DNA of 26,972 bases. It comes from JAICIG01 sp035532215. GTDB lineage: Bacteria; Planctomycetota; Planctomycetia; Pirellulales; JAICIG01. The stretch covers positions 1-26,972 of the forward strand of contig DATKRK010000008.1 of the NCBI GenBank assembly GCA_035532215.1. The letters run 5' to 3'. Each line of letters starts with the position of its first letter. Within the stretch, counting starts at the first letter, position 1. The translations under genes were made by a program, and so were the position numbers. Shown piece after piece: positions 1 through 7,850 of the stretch. A model generated the notes under the pieces. That model saw only the letters and a program-made list of their open reading frames with translations. It was not told where the DNA came from and searched no databases.

Positions 1-140
1 GTTCATCAACCTGAGTGCGACCCACGTTCGTTTCGTCCAATCCACAGGAACCTCCTAACCGGAGAGCCGTATGCGGGAAAACCGCCCGTACGGTTCGGAG
101 GGAGGGGGAGCCGAACTCAATCGGCTCTCCCTACCCCTAT
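1..140 (+). mobile_element. Group II intron, 3' end (domains V and VI)
   Basis: Positions 64-96 fold as a group II intron domain V. GAGCCGTA pairs with TACGGTTC, the inner stem is GCGGG/CCGCC, and the AGC catalytic triad lies at 65-67. Positions 97-140 form domain VI: a GAGCCGA/TCGGCTC hairpin with an unpaired A at about 133, seven bases from the end, which is the usual place for the branch-point adenosine. The intron would end with the AT of CCCTAT at 140, fitting the 3' AY rule. The reverse-transcriptase ORF and the 5' end would lie left of the window. Positions 1-63 have no gene and are probably also intron. The intron is antisense to the neighbouring reductase gene, and its last bases overlap that gene's stop codon. 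The class (IIB-like rather than IIC) is only suggested by the AGC triad. Confidence 0.8.
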
Positions 141-1132
141 CGCCGCGCGGGCGCCGCCAGCCGCTGCATGCCTTCGGCCGTCGAAATCGCCGGCTCATAA
201 CCGAAGTCGCGCCGGGCGCGATCGATGTTGAAGTAGTGCGACTTGCCCAATTGCGAAGCCAGAAAGCGGGTCATCGGCGGTTCGCTTTCGCGACCGAGGA
301 CCGAGTACGCCGCTTCCAAAGCGGCGCCGAGCGCCCCGGCGGCGCCGGTCGAAATCGATTTTCGCACGGGCGGCAGACCATAGAGCGCCAGCAACTCGTC
401 GATCCACTGCCAGCAATTCACCGGTTCGCCCTGGGTGATGAAATAGGCGCTGCCCGCGACGGGCGAGCCGGCCGTCAGGCGATCGGCGGCCTGCAAGTGG
501 GCCGCGGCGGCGTTCTCGACGTAAACCATGTCGATCAGGTTCGTGCCGTCGCCCACCCGCCGCAAGCGGCCAGACCTGGCCCGCTCGATCAGCCGCGGCA
601 CGAGTTGCCGGTCGCGCGGCCCCCAGATCAGGTGCGGCCGCAACGAGCAAGTCAGCAGGCCGTTGCGGCCGTTGGCGGCCAGCACCTCCTGTTCGGCCAG
701 GGCCTTGGTGTGCGGGTAATGGCAAAGCCAGCGCTTGGGGTACGGCGCCGACTCGTCGATGCCGCACTGATCGCCGCCATCGAACGTGACGCTCGGGCTG
801 CTGGTATACGCCAGCCGGGCAACCCCATGCCGCCGGCAACCTTCCAGCACGTGCCGAGTGCCGAGCGTATTGATGCCGTAGAAATGCTCCCACGACCCCC
901 AAATGCCCGCCACGCCGGCGACGTGAAACACAACGTCGATGCCTTCGCACGCAGCGGCGACGGCTTCGGCGTCGCGCAAGTCGGCCAGCACGGTCTCGAC
1001 GCCCAGGGCATCCAACTCGGCGACCTGGCGGCGACAGAGCGCGCGCACTCGATCGCCGCGGCTTTTAAGTTGTTCGACGAGATACAGGCCGAGGAAACCC
1101 CCGGCGCCGGTGACGAGACAGTTCAAGGCCAC
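137..1132 (-). CDS. NAD(P)-dependent epimerase / 3-beta-HSD family reductase (OleD-like)
   Basis: This 331-residue short-chain dehydrogenase of the extended type is read from a GTG start (MALNCLVTGAGG). The Rossmann nucleotide-binding motif TGAGGFLG is at residues 8-15, the active-site segment YTSSPSV at 109-115, and the YxxxK catalytic pair at Y139/K143 (YPHTK). The SSPSV plus DESAPYP pattern is typical of the 3-beta-hydroxysteroid dehydrogenase/epimerase group. That group includes OleD-type 2-alkyl-3-oxoalkanoate reductases and sterol-4-carboxylate dehydrogenases. The substrate cannot be decided here because no ole partners are visible. The length is normal for the family. The TAG stop and the last base of the final Arg codon fall inside the intron end, so the extreme C-terminus may have been reset by the insertion. 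The gene follows the 1168-2667 gene on the same strand after about 35 bases. Confidence 0.85.
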   Translation of the reverse strand: MALNCLVTGAGGFLGLYLVEQLKSRGDRVRALCRRQVAELDALGVETVLADLRDAEAVAAACEGIDVVFHVAGVAGIWGSWEHFYGINTLGTRHVLEGCRRHGVARLAYTSSPSVTFDGGDQCGIDESAPYPKRWLCHYPHTKALAEQEVLAANGRNGLLTCSLRPHLIWGPRDRQLVPRLIERARSGRLRRVGDGTNLIDMVYVENAAAAHLQAADRLTAGSPVAGSAYFITQGEPVNCWQWIDELLALYGLPPVRKSISTGAAGALGAALEAAYSVLGRESEPPMTRFLASQLGKSHYFNIDRARRDFGYEPAISTAEGMQRLAAPARR

Positions 1133-1160
1133 GCAGTTGCTTTATTGGTTCGATGGTTGC

Positions 1161-1178
1161 CGGGGGCCTAGGCCCCCG
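1161..1178. repeat. Perfect 18-bp GC palindrome
   Basis: CGGGGGCCTAGGCCCCCG is a perfect palindrome that can form a 7-bp stem with a CTAG loop. The TAG stop codon of the upstream minus-strand gene lies at its centre. It sits just before the reductase gene, so it could attenuate transcription between the two. No U-tract follows, so I call it a repeat or hairpin rather than a terminator. Confidence 0.6.
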
Positions 1179-2667
1179 ATACGCTCCAGACCAGATTGGA
1201 AGGCGGTTCTCCGCCCTCCAGGGCGCCGTCTGGCCCGACGCTCCACACGACCGCTCGCTCGCGAGAGTAGCCAAGCGGCCTGTCGGCGAACGGATCGGCT
1301 GGAACCGCGGCAAGCAAGCCCACTTCGACGAGCGATTCCAAGTCGTCGGGCAATCGTCCGCGTTGAATTTGGTAAAGGCGAAGGGCTAACACGGCCTTGG
1401 TCGCTTCGCGCAGAGCTCGGGTGCGAAACAATAGGTCGACGCAATTTGGCAGGACTCCGATCTCACTCTGAGCGAGCAGCCGCCCGACTGGGTTGTCGAG
1501 GCGCCGCAGGTTTTCGCGCGCGGTAGCGAGGGCTGCCCCGTCCGGCGCCTGCCAGTGGCGAGCCAGGTCCGCCAGATTGCTCAATGAGCCGTCGTCTTCC
1601 TGCGTCAGTTCCAAAAGCTCTTCGACGGCTTTTCGCGCCTCGGGTCCAGGACCGAGCAGTTCGTAAGGAAAGTCGGGGCTCAGTTGCGCCGGCCAATGTT
1701 CTTCCGGAAGCAACCGCTCCTCCGCAGATCTTTCGCGACCCGCACGCCAAGGCGCGTCGCTGCGGTGCACGAGGTCGGCCAATTCGTGCGAACTTGCGGA
1801 AATCGTCGATCCTGCATCGAACGGTGCGGGATGCCCTGCGAGCAATTCCAACAATCGCTGCCGGCGCCACGCCGAGCGGCCATCGGGATGAGGACCGGGC
1901 GGCTGCTCGTCCCAGGAGATCGGCGCGTCCGAATAGAACCCCTTCAGCAATGCGTCGACCAGAGCCTCCAGACGATCGCATGCGGAGAGAGACTCCAGCC
2001 GCTTGACGAAGTAATAATGGAAATCGGTCCGAATCGATTGCGCCAGCGCTTCGGCGCCTTGCCAACCGCGGTTGACCGTGACCAGCATCTGAGCGATCGC
2101 GGCGGGCGGCGCGCCGGCCAATCGCGCCAGCCCTCGCATGCTCGCCAGGGCGCTGCCGTGGCAAGCGATGCCTACCAAGTAGGTCACGATAATGCCGTCG
2201 CCATCGAGCGCCAGTTCGGCCGTGCGGAGCGAGTTTGTCAGCTCGCGGGCCGCCTGGCCGAACTCGCCGCACGAAGCGTGCAGCCGCGCTTTGAAATCGC
2301 GAATCCGCGCCAGAGGCCTGAAGAAGTCGACCAGCGCCGTGTCCTCGGCGAAATACTCCATGCCGCGGGGCTCGGGCCACTGAAAGCGTCCCAGCGAGAG
2401 GCCCAGGTTGGCAGTTTCCAGCGCGCGGCGATTGTGCTCGATCTGATCGCGAAGCTTTGCGCGGACGGCGCCTTCAGGCAGCCAATAACCGAGATCCTGT
2501 TGCGACTCGCAAGCACGCGATTCGAACTCGTCGTATTCGGCGATTTCAAACGGCGCCAGGTGCGCGGCCGCTTCCGCCCACAGGGAATAGGCGTTTTCCC
2601 GATCGGCGAGCGCCGCGCGGCGCAGCCGAACGTCGGGATGCACGTGCTCGAGCAATTCCGGCGACAT
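1168..2667 (-). CDS. Hypothetical protein with pseudopilin-like C-terminal tail
   Basis: I do not recognise a named family. The frame is open from ATG 2736 (522 aa). I prefer ATG 2667 (499 aa) because a GAGGG stands 8 bases before it; 2736 has no visible ribosome-binding site. The protein is mostly helical, rich in Ala/Leu/Glu, without a signal peptide or obvious membrane segment. The middle (roughly residues 60-250) looks like helical repeats. The last 80 residues carry a pattern common in planctomycete proteins and in type II secretion pseudopilin tails: helix, then LPDDLESLVEVGLL, then VPADPFADRPLGY, then VVWSVGPDG. The role of that tail here is unknown. Its stop codon lies in a perfect palindrome, and the reductase gene begins about 35 bases further on, so the two may be co-transcribed. 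Confidence 0.7.
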   Translation of the reverse strand: MSPELLEHVHPDVRLRRAALADRENAYSLWAEAAAHLAPFEIAEYDEFESRACESQQDLGYWLPEGAVRAKLRDQIEHNRRALETANLGLSLGRFQWPEPRGMEYFAEDTALVDFFRPLARIRDFKARLHASCGEFGQAARELTNSLRTAELALDGDGIIVTYLVGIACHGSALASMRGLARLAGAPPAAIAQMLVTVNRGWQGAEALAQSIRTDFHYYFVKRLESLSACDRLEALVDALLKGFYSDAPISWDEQPPGPHPDGRSAWRRQRLLELLAGHPAPFDAGSTISASSHELADLVHRSDAPWRAGRERSAEERLLPEEHWPAQLSPDFPYELLGPGPEARKAVEELLELTQEDDGSLSNLADLARHWQAPDGAALATARENLRRLDNPVGRLLAQSEIGVLPNCVDLLFRTRALREATKAVLALRLYQIQRGRLPDDLESLVEVGLLAAVPADPFADRPLGYSRERAVVWSVGPDGALEGGEPPSNLVWSVSGA

Positions 2668-2962
2668 GGACGGGGCCCTCACGGCGACGAATCGAAATGA
2701 ATCCAGCGGCAGCGATAGCTCGCGGCCGACGAACATGATTCTAAGTCAATCTCGCGCAGCGGGAAAGCAATGCGCGGGCGCAGCGGCGTCGTAATGCTAA
2801 AGACTTGTGGGTCAATGAGGCTTCGCCATGGGCTATCGAATCTGATTCGTTCGGGTCGCGGAACCGTTCTCTGGCAACGTGAGCGAACGGCCGGGATTGA
2901 CCTTGCGTCCCCAGCAGTCCGACCAGATGCGTTTTTACAACCCGGTCGAGTAGAATGCTGGC

Positions 2963-3502
2963 ATGGACGAGAATCCTTTTCGAGCGCCCCTGGCGTCGGA
3001 TTATGTTCCGCCGCCGCGAGTTCCGCCGCGGCCCCTCACGCTGACGGACGTGCTCGTGCTGACGGCAATCATAGGCGTTTTGATCGCGCTTTTGTTGCCT
3101 GCCGTGCAGGCCGCCCGAGAGGCGGCGCGGCGGAGTCAGTGCTCGAACTCGCTGAAACAACGACCCCCTCCGAATTTCAAACCGCCCATCGCACCAGCCA
3201 ATAAGCCGGCCGCGGCGCCTGGAAGCGAGAAAACCGCCGCTCGGTCGGCGCCGGTGAAAGCCGCTCCGGCGCCGAAGCGCGTTGTGAAAAGACGAAGCTC
3301 TGCCCGAATCGCGCGCGTGACGCCTGCCAAGAAGAAACGCAGCATTCTTGGCGTTGCCAAGCGCTGGATTGCAAGAGAGCACAAATTAGCGCGGGTCATC
3401 GCGGCATGCATTCTCCTGGTGGCAGCAATTGTTTTGCTGATCGTGATGCTGCCCGCAGAGATCTGCCGCAGTACCGAAAACGAGCCTATGCCGGCTCGCT
3501 AA
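2963..3502 (+). CDS. Small membrane protein with a DUF1559-type segment and a C-terminal TM
   Basis: A 179-residue protein in three parts. Residues 1-25 are Pro-rich. Residues 26-68 closely match the N-terminal signature of planctomycete DUF1559 pilin-like proteins (IIGVLIALLLPAVQAAREAA, then RRSQCSNSLKQ). Residues 69-138 are a basic Pro/Ala/Lys linker, and a second hydrophobic segment (VIAACILLVAAIVLLIVML) lies near the C-terminus. The beta-rich body of DUF1559 proteins is absent. The prepilin peptidase site is also not canonical: Gly-1 is Pro, and Glu+5 is Asp (LTLTD for FTLVE), so processing as a pilin is doubtful. No good ribosome-binding site is visible. The TAA stop belongs to the REP element that follows. 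The DUF1559 relationship is clear to me; the function is unknown. Confidence 0.65.
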   Translation: MDENPFRAPLASDYVPPPRVPPRPLTLTDVLVLTAIIGVLIALLLPAVQAAREAARRSQCSNSLKQRPPPNFKPPIAPANKPAAAPGSEKTAARSAPVKAAPAPKRVVKRRSSARIARVTPAKKKRSILGVAKRWIAREHKLARVIAACILLVAAIVLLIVMLPAEICRSTENEPMPAR

Positions 3503-3620
3503 TGGCGAGCGGGGGGCGTCAGCCCCCCGGTGACGTTGCGCCGCAAGTTTGCTCCCATCGCGGAGATGGTGGAACGCGGCTTGGCCGGTTCGAAACGGAG
3601 GCTCACGTCTCTGGCTCGCC
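3497..3620. repeat. REP inverted pair (family 1), left flank of the RAYT
   Basis: An inverted pair of family-1 REPs. The first is in reverse orientation (3504-3530, GGCGAGC followed by a GGGGGGC-GTCA-GCCCCCC hairpin). The second is in forward orientation and slightly decayed (3596-3620, ending GGCTCGCC). About 65 bp of spacer separate them, and that spacer resembles the one right of the transposase. The element starts with TCGCTAATGGC, so it supplies the TAA stop of the upstream gene. Confidence 0.85.
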
Positions 3621-3715
3621 TGCTACTTTTTTTGCGGTTCGGTCGCGATTTCGAACATCGAGTGTCTTATACTGCGCGGCGTGACTTTCTCCCGGCAGAA
3701 CAAGGAGTCGGCGTC

Positions 3716-4258
3716 GTGGACCGCTACTGGCTGTTGACGTCCACGTTTTATGGCAATTGGCTGCCGGGCGACGAACGCGGGTTCGTCTGCAAGGTGAGCG
3801 ACGAAGCCGGCGGATCCGCGATCCACAACATCCCCGGCACGCCTTATGACGCCGACTTGCCGCGACTGGCGCAGTTCGCCGTCGAGCGACTGAAATGTCC
3901 GCCAGTTCGGCTTGTCCTGGAGCAAGCAGAAGCGCTGCTTGCGCAGTTTCAAGAAACAGCCGGATATCGGCAGTGGCTGCTGCTGGCGGTCGCCGTGATG
4001 TCGAACCATGTGCATTTGGTCGTCGGCGTGCAAGGCAATCCCGAACCGTCGGACATCTTGCGCGACTTCAAGAGCTACGGCAGCCGCGCTCTCAATCGAC
4101 GCTGGCCTCGGCCTGCCAGCGACACGTGGTGGACGGAGTCAGGTTCGAAAAGAAAACTGAACGGCGAGGCCGAAGTGATTGCCGCGGTGCGTTACGTTCA
4201 AGCGCAGGAGTTTCCGCTCGCCGTTTGGGTCAATAAACGGTTTTTGGCCGATCGCTAA
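3716..4258 (+). CDS. REP-associated tyrosine transposase (RAYT, Y1_Tnp/TnpA_REP family)
   Basis: A single-strand DNA transposase of the HUH/Y1 type, about 180 residues. The start is GTG 3716 (VDRYWLLTSTFYGNWLPGD), with AAGGAG 8 bases upstream; the longer open frame back to 3530 is REP sequence. The metal-binding His-x-His is in SNHVHLVVGV (about residues 99-108). The likely nucleophilic Tyr is in LRDFKSYGSRALNRRW (about residue 121). The WWTESGSKR region and the final YVQAQEFPLAVWVN helix are also family-typical. RAYTs act on REP palindromes, and here identical REP pairs flank the gene on both sides, so this is probably the enzyme for family 1. Its TAA stop lies in the right-hand repeat. The core looks intact. 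Mobility is inferred. Confidence 0.9.
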   Translation: MDRYWLLTSTFYGNWLPGDERGFVCKVSDEAGGSAIHNIPGTPYDADLPRLAQFAVERLKCPPVRLVLEQAEALLAQFQETAGYRQWLLLAVAVMSNHVHLVVGVQGNPEPSDILRDFKSYGSRALNRRWPRPASDTWWTESGSKRKLNGEAEVIAAVRYVQAQEFPLAVWVNKRFLADR

Positions 4259-4463
4259 TGGCATGGCGAGCGGGGGGCGTCAGCCCCCCGGTGACGTTGC
4301 GCCGCGAGTTCGCTGTGATTATGGAGGCGGTTGAGCGCGGTTTGCCGATTCGAAACGGAGGCTGACGCCTCCGGCTCGCCTGGCGCGCGATTTCGCTGTG
4401 ATCGCGGAAATGGTGGAGCGCCGCTCGCCGGTTCGAAACGGAGGCTCACGCCTCCGGCTCGCC
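4252..4463. repeat. REP cluster (family 1), right flank of the RAYT
   Basis: One reverse REP (4265-4291) is followed by two forward REPs (4356-4380 and 4439-4463; GGAGGCTNACGCCTCC then GGCTCGCC). The two forward copies are embedded in an 83-bp tandem unit that also contains TTCGCTGTGAT and GATTCGAAACGG or GGTTCGAAACGG. The cluster fills the convergent gap between the RAYT and argF and could act as a two-way terminator. Its first bases hold the RAYT stop codon. Confidence 0.85.
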
Positions 4464-4471
4464 TGACGCGG

Positions 4472-5389
4472 TTAGACTTGCGTCCCGAGCAGCCAGGCCA
4501 GAATGCCTTTCTGCACGTGCAGCCGATTGGCGGCCTGGGCGACGATGATGCTGTTGGGGTGGTCGATCACCTCGTCGGTCACCTCCTCGCCGCGGCGGGC
4601 GGGCAGGCAGTGCATGAAATAGGCCGACTTGGGCGCGTGCGACATCAGCTCGGCGTTCACCTGGTAATCGGCGAAGGCCAGCCGCCGCTCGTGAGCTTCG
4701 TCCTCCTGGCCCATGCTGGCCCAGACGTCTGTGTAGACGGCCAACGCATTCTTGACGGCTTGCCGCGGATCGTTCGTCACGGTCAGCTTCAAGTCGGGAA
4801 CGTCGTGTTTGAGCAACTTGAGGAATTCGGCGTCGAACTCGTAGCCTTTGGGCGCGGCCAGCACGAACTTCATCCCCAGCTTGCCGCAAGCTTCGGCCAG
4901 CGAGCGCGAGACGTTGTTGCCGTCGCCGACGAAGGTCAGCGTCTTGCCCTTGAGCGGCCCGGCCAACTCGCGGAGCGTGTACAGATCGGCCAGGGCCTGA
5001 CAGGGATGAATGTAATCGGTCAGGCCGTTGATGACCGAGCAGCTCGAGTGCTGAGCCAGTTCCAGCACCTTCTGGTGCGACTTGGCGCGGACCACGATCA
5101 CGTCGACGTATTCGCTGAGCACGCGGGCGAAATCGGCGATCGACTCGCGCGAGCCCCAGCCCACGTCTTCGCCCAGAAACAGGCTCGTGCCGCCCAGGTG
5201 GGTCATGCCGGCTTCGAAACTGACGCGCGTCCGCAGCGAGGGCTTTTCGAACAGCAGGGCCATCACGCGGCCCGGCAGCAGCGCCTCGCGGATGCCGCGG
5301 GCGTGCTTGCTCTTGAGGTCTTCGCTGATCGCAAAAATCCGCTCGATCTCGGCGCTGGACACGTCGCCCAGCGTAATCAAATGGCGCAT
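4472..5389 (-). CDS. argF: Ornithine carbamoyltransferase
   Basis: Carbamoyl phosphate plus ornithine gives citrulline in arginine synthesis, a cytosolic enzyme. The 305-residue protein begins MRHLITLGDVSS, the usual N-terminus, so I start at ATG 5389, 7 bases after the argD stop, rather than at the upstream in-frame codon inside argD. The carbamoyl-phosphate loop is SLRTR (in FEKPSLRTRVSFE), followed by the HPCQALAD motif in the first domain and by VTNDPRQAVKNALAVYTDVW. The ornithine/active-site Cys motif is HCLPARRGEEV near the C-terminus. The length matches the family. The tight spacing shows that it is the last gene of an argB-argD-argF operon. The REP cluster lies immediately after its TAA. 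Confidence 0.97.
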   Translation of the reverse strand: MRHLITLGDVSSAEIERIFAISEDLKSKHARGIREALLPGRVMALLFEKPSLRTRVSFEAGMTHLGGTSLFLGEDVGWGSRESIADFARVLSEYVDVIVVRAKSHQKVLELAQHSSCSVINGLTDYIHPCQALADLYTLRELAGPLKGKTLTFVGDGNNVSRSLAEACGKLGMKFVLAAPKGYEFDAEFLKLLKHDVPDLKLTVTNDPRQAVKNALAVYTDVWASMGQEDEAHERRLAFADYQVNAELMSHAPKSAYFMHCLPARRGEEVTDEVIDHPNSIIVAQAANRLHVQKGILAWLLGTQV

Positions 5390-5396
5390 CGTGACC

Positions 5397-6599
5397 CTAT
5401 TTCGCGTGTTCTTCAATCACCTCGGACAGGAGATCGCAAGCCTCCTGAGCTTGGGATTCGCTTAAGTTCATGGCCGGCAGCAACCGTAGCACCGTGCCTT
5501 GCGTGCAATTGATGAGCAGCTTGCGCTCCAGACAAGCCTTGACCAGCGGGGTGCCCTCCGCCGCCAACTCGACGCCGATCATCACGCCCAGCACGCGGAC
5601 CTGTTCGATCAGCTCGCACTCTTTCGCCAGGGCTTCGAGCCGCGTGCGGAAGATCTCGCCGAGCTTGCGGGCGTTCTCCAGCAGGTTCTCCTGCTCGATC
5701 ATTTCCAGCGCCGCGATGCCGGCCCGAGCGGCGATCGGGTTGCCGCCGAAGGTGGCCGCGTGCATGCCGGGCCGCAGGCTGGGGGCGATGTCGGCCCGCG
5801 TCAACATGGCGCCGCCGGCGATGCCCCCGCAGATGCTCTTTGCCAACGTCATCACGTCGGGCGTGACGCCGAAATGCTGATAGGCGAACCAATGCCCGGT
5901 GCGGCCGCAGCCGGTTTGCACTTCGTCGAAGATCAGCAGCAGTCCGCGTTCGTCGCAGATTCGCCGCAAGCCGGCCAGAAAGCCCTCGGGCGGAATCTGG
6001 ACGCCCCCTTCGCCTTGCACCGGCTCGACCATGATGGCGGCGGTTTCTTCGTCGGCCAGTTGTTCGACCGCCTCCAAGTCGCCGTAGGGAGCATAGACGA
6101 AGCCAGCCATCAAGGGGCCGAGGCCTTCGTGATACTTGGGCTGAGCGGTGGCTGCGGTCGAGCCGAGCGTGCGGCCGTGGAAGCCGCCCGTGAAGGTGAT
6201 GATCTTGTAGCGTTCTTTGGGCGTGTGCAGCCGGGCCAGCTTGATCGCCGCCTCGTTGGCCTCGGTGCCCGAGTTGCAGAAAAACGCCTGACCGCCGAAG
6301 CTGCGATCCGCGAGCGCCTTGGCCCATAGGCCCTGGGCCTCGGTGTACCAGGTATTCGGTACGTGGATCAGCGTGGCCACTTGCTCTTGCACGGCCCGCA
6401 CGACCGGCTCGGGGCAATGGCCGAGCAAATTGCAGCCCCAGCCGGGGAACAGGTCGAGATAGCGATTGCCCTCGCTGTCCCAAACGTAGGAACCTTCGCC
6501 GCGCGTCAAGCAGATTGGATAGCGGCCGTAGTTCGGCACGACATACCGCTTGAACAGCTCGATGATTTCGGCGGAACTTAGCGCTGCGGAGGTCGCCAC
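5397..6599 (-). CDS. argD: Acetylornithine aminotransferase
   Basis: A PLP-dependent class III aminotransferase converting N-acetylglutamate semialdehyde to N-acetylornithine. I start at GTG 6599 (400 aa) because AAGGAG lies 6 bases upstream; the frame extends to TTG 6623. Recognisable parts are YLDLFPGWGCNLLGHCPEPV near the N-terminus, NSGTEANEAAIKLAR (cofactor phosphate loop), TFTGGFHGRTLGS, VEPVQGEGGV, and FDEVQTGCGRTGHWFAY with the PLP-binding Asp. The Schiff-base Lys is in MTLAKSICGGIAGGAML, and TFGGNPIAARAG follows. All key residues are present. It precedes argF by 7 bases. Class III relatives such as ornithine aminotransferase are possible, but the operon supports ArgD. Confidence 0.95.
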   Translation of the reverse strand: MATSAALSSAEIIELFKRYVVPNYGRYPICLTRGEGSYVWDSEGNRYLDLFPGWGCNLLGHCPEPVVRAVQEQVATLIHVPNTWYTEAQGLWAKALADRSFGGQAFFCNSGTEANEAAIKLARLHTPKERYKIITFTGGFHGRTLGSTAATAQPKYHEGLGPLMAGFVYAPYGDLEAVEQLADEETAAIMVEPVQGEGGVQIPPEGFLAGLRRICDERGLLLIFDEVQTGCGRTGHWFAYQHFGVTPDVMTLAKSICGGIAGGAMLTRADIAPSLRPGMHAATFGGNPIAARAGIAALEMIEQENLLENARKLGEIFRTRLEALAKECELIEQVRVLGVMIGVELAAEGTPLVKACLERKLLINCTQGTVLRLLPAMNLSESQAQEACDLLSEVIEEHAK

Positions 6600-6676
6600 G
6601 GCGTGCTCCTTCTGTTGGTTCAAGGCGAACCGGAAAGACCAATTCTTAAGTCAGAAGATTCGTCAACAGAAAATTT

Positions 6677-6772
6677 AGCCACGGATGGAACACGGATCGA
6701 ACACGGATATTAATTCCTTGTTCCTCGGCGTCCTCCAAAAATCGGTGTTTTATCCGTGTTTCATCCGTGGCT
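6677..6772. repeat. Inverted pair of CCACGGAT-type repeats
   Basis: AGCCACGGATGGAACACGGAT on the left and its near inverse (GGTGTTTTATCCGTG, then TTTCATCCGTGGCT) on the right enclose an AT-richer centre. It lies in the 207-bp argB-argD gap. The element is well below the GC content of its surroundings. The same CCACGGAT sequence is familiar as a dispersed repeat in environmental bacteria (recall, not searched). Confidence 0.8.
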
Positions 6773-6806
6773 TGAAAAAAGCGGGCAGGGTTTGCGCGAA
6801 GCGGTG

Positions 6807-7745
6807 CTATCGCGATTTGCAGATCTCGGTGCCGACGCCCTTGCTGGTGTAAATCTCCAACAGCAACGAATGCCGCAAACGGCCGTCGATGACGTGGACC
6901 TTGCCGACCCCGCGGTCGAGCGTGTCGAGGCAGGCTTCGACCTTCGGAATCATGCCGCTCTCGATGGCGCCCGAGGCGATCAACTCGCGGGCTTCGTCGG
7001 CGGTCAGCGAGTGGATCAACGAATCGGGATCGTTCTTGTCGCGGCGCACGCCGTTGACGTCGCTCAGGAAAACCAGCTTTTCGGCCCGCATCGCCTGGGC
7101 CACGGCGGTGGCCGCGGTGTCGGCGTTCACGTTCAGTTTCTGCTTGTCGGCATCGAGACACATCGAGGGGATGACCGGCACGATGCCCGCGTAGCAAAGG
7201 TTCTCGATCGTGGTGCGGTCGACGCGCGTCACGTGGCCGACGTGTCCCAGGTCGATCGGCTGGCCATCGTCGCCGGGAAGCTGGATTTTCTCGCCAAACA
7301 GCACGTTCGTGGTGCGGAAATTCAAGGGAGCGGCGCGGCCGCCGAGTTCTTCGATGCGTTGGAAGATATTCTCGTTCGTCTCGTAGGCCAGCACGCGTTC
7401 GACGATGTCGCGGGCCGCATCGTCGGTGTAGCGGCGGCCATGGATGAAGCGGGGCTTGAGGCCGGCCTCGGCCATGGCCCGGCTGATGGCGGCCCCGCCG
7501 CCATGGACGACCACCGGCCGCATGCCGACGGTGCGCATGAAGATGATGTCGAGCAGCAGGTGCCGCAGCGCATGGGGGTCTTCCATCACGCTGCCGCCGA
7601 TCTTGATGACCGTCGTCTCGTCGCGGAAGCGGCGAATCCACTCCAGGGCCTCGATCAGTACGTCGGCCTTTTCGACGGCAGTTTGCAACGGCGTGCTCCA
7701 GGTTTCAGCGCCCGGGGGCGACCAACTGACGGCAAGGCTGCTCAC
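6807..7745 (-). CDS. argB: N-acetylglutamate kinase
   Basis: Phosphorylates N-acetylglutamate, the second and often feedback-controlled step of arginine synthesis. The amino-acid kinase fold is clear: VIKIGGSVMED (ATP-phosphate Lys loop), VVVHGGGAAISRAM (acetylglutamate binding), YTDDAARDIVERVL, VIPSMCLDADKQKLNVNADTAA (substrate/Mg region), KLVFLSDVNGV, then SGMIPKVEACLDTLDRGVGK and the C-terminal GVGTEI. I prefer GTG 7745 (312 aa), preceded by GGGGGG. The frame continues to a TTG at 7787 without a better start. The N-terminal helix (WSTPLQTAVEKADVLIEAL) resembles that of arginine-sensitive hexameric forms, so feedback inhibition is plausible. It is the first gene of the operon. Confidence 0.95.
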   Translation of the reverse strand: MSSLAVSWSPPGAETWSTPLQTAVEKADVLIEALEWIRRFRDETTVIKIGGSVMEDPHALRHLLLDIIFMRTVGMRPVVVHGGGAAISRAMAEAGLKPRFIHGRRYTDDAARDIVERVLAYETNENIFQRIEELGGRAAPLNFRTTNVLFGEKIQLPGDDGQPIDLGHVGHVTRVDRTTIENLCYAGIVPVIPSMCLDADKQKLNVNADTAATAVAQAMRAEKLVFLSDVNGVRRDKNDPDSLIHSLTADEARELIASGAIESGMIPKVEACLDTLDRGVGKVHVIDGRLRHSLLLEIYTSKGVGTEICKSR

Positions 7746-7822
7746 GGTTCCCCCCTGTTCACTGCTCACCCCCTGTTCGCGTACCAAGAGACCAGCGACT
7801 TCCGGCTGGGAGAAAACGGTTT

Positions 7823-7850
7823 ATTGTAAAGGAGCCAGGGGGGGTGTCAA
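7823..7850 (-). promoter_or_regulatory. Sigma70-type promoter for argB-argD-argF
   Basis: On the minus strand TTGACA (7850-7845) and TACAAT (7828-7823) are separated by 16 bases, close to the sigma70 consensus. It points at argB, about 75 bases upstream of GTG 7745. The -35 box overlaps the last codons of the phosphopantetheinyl transferase gene. No ARG-box operator is recognisable. Confidence 0.65.

Noticed and set aside
71..1171. A 366-codon plus-strand frame at the left edge
   Set aside because: The minus strand encodes a clear Rossmann-fold reductase. The plus-strand product has no family features and starts inside the intron domain V.
2741..3382. A 213-codon minus-strand frame opposite the DUF1559-like gene
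   Set aside because: The plus-strand DUF1559 signature is specific; the minus-strand product is Arg-rich shadow sequence.
4425..4470. tRNA-like GGTTCGAA T-loop sequence
   Set aside because: GGTTCGAA recurs only as part of the family-1 repeat unit. No acceptor, D or anticodon stems can be drawn around it.
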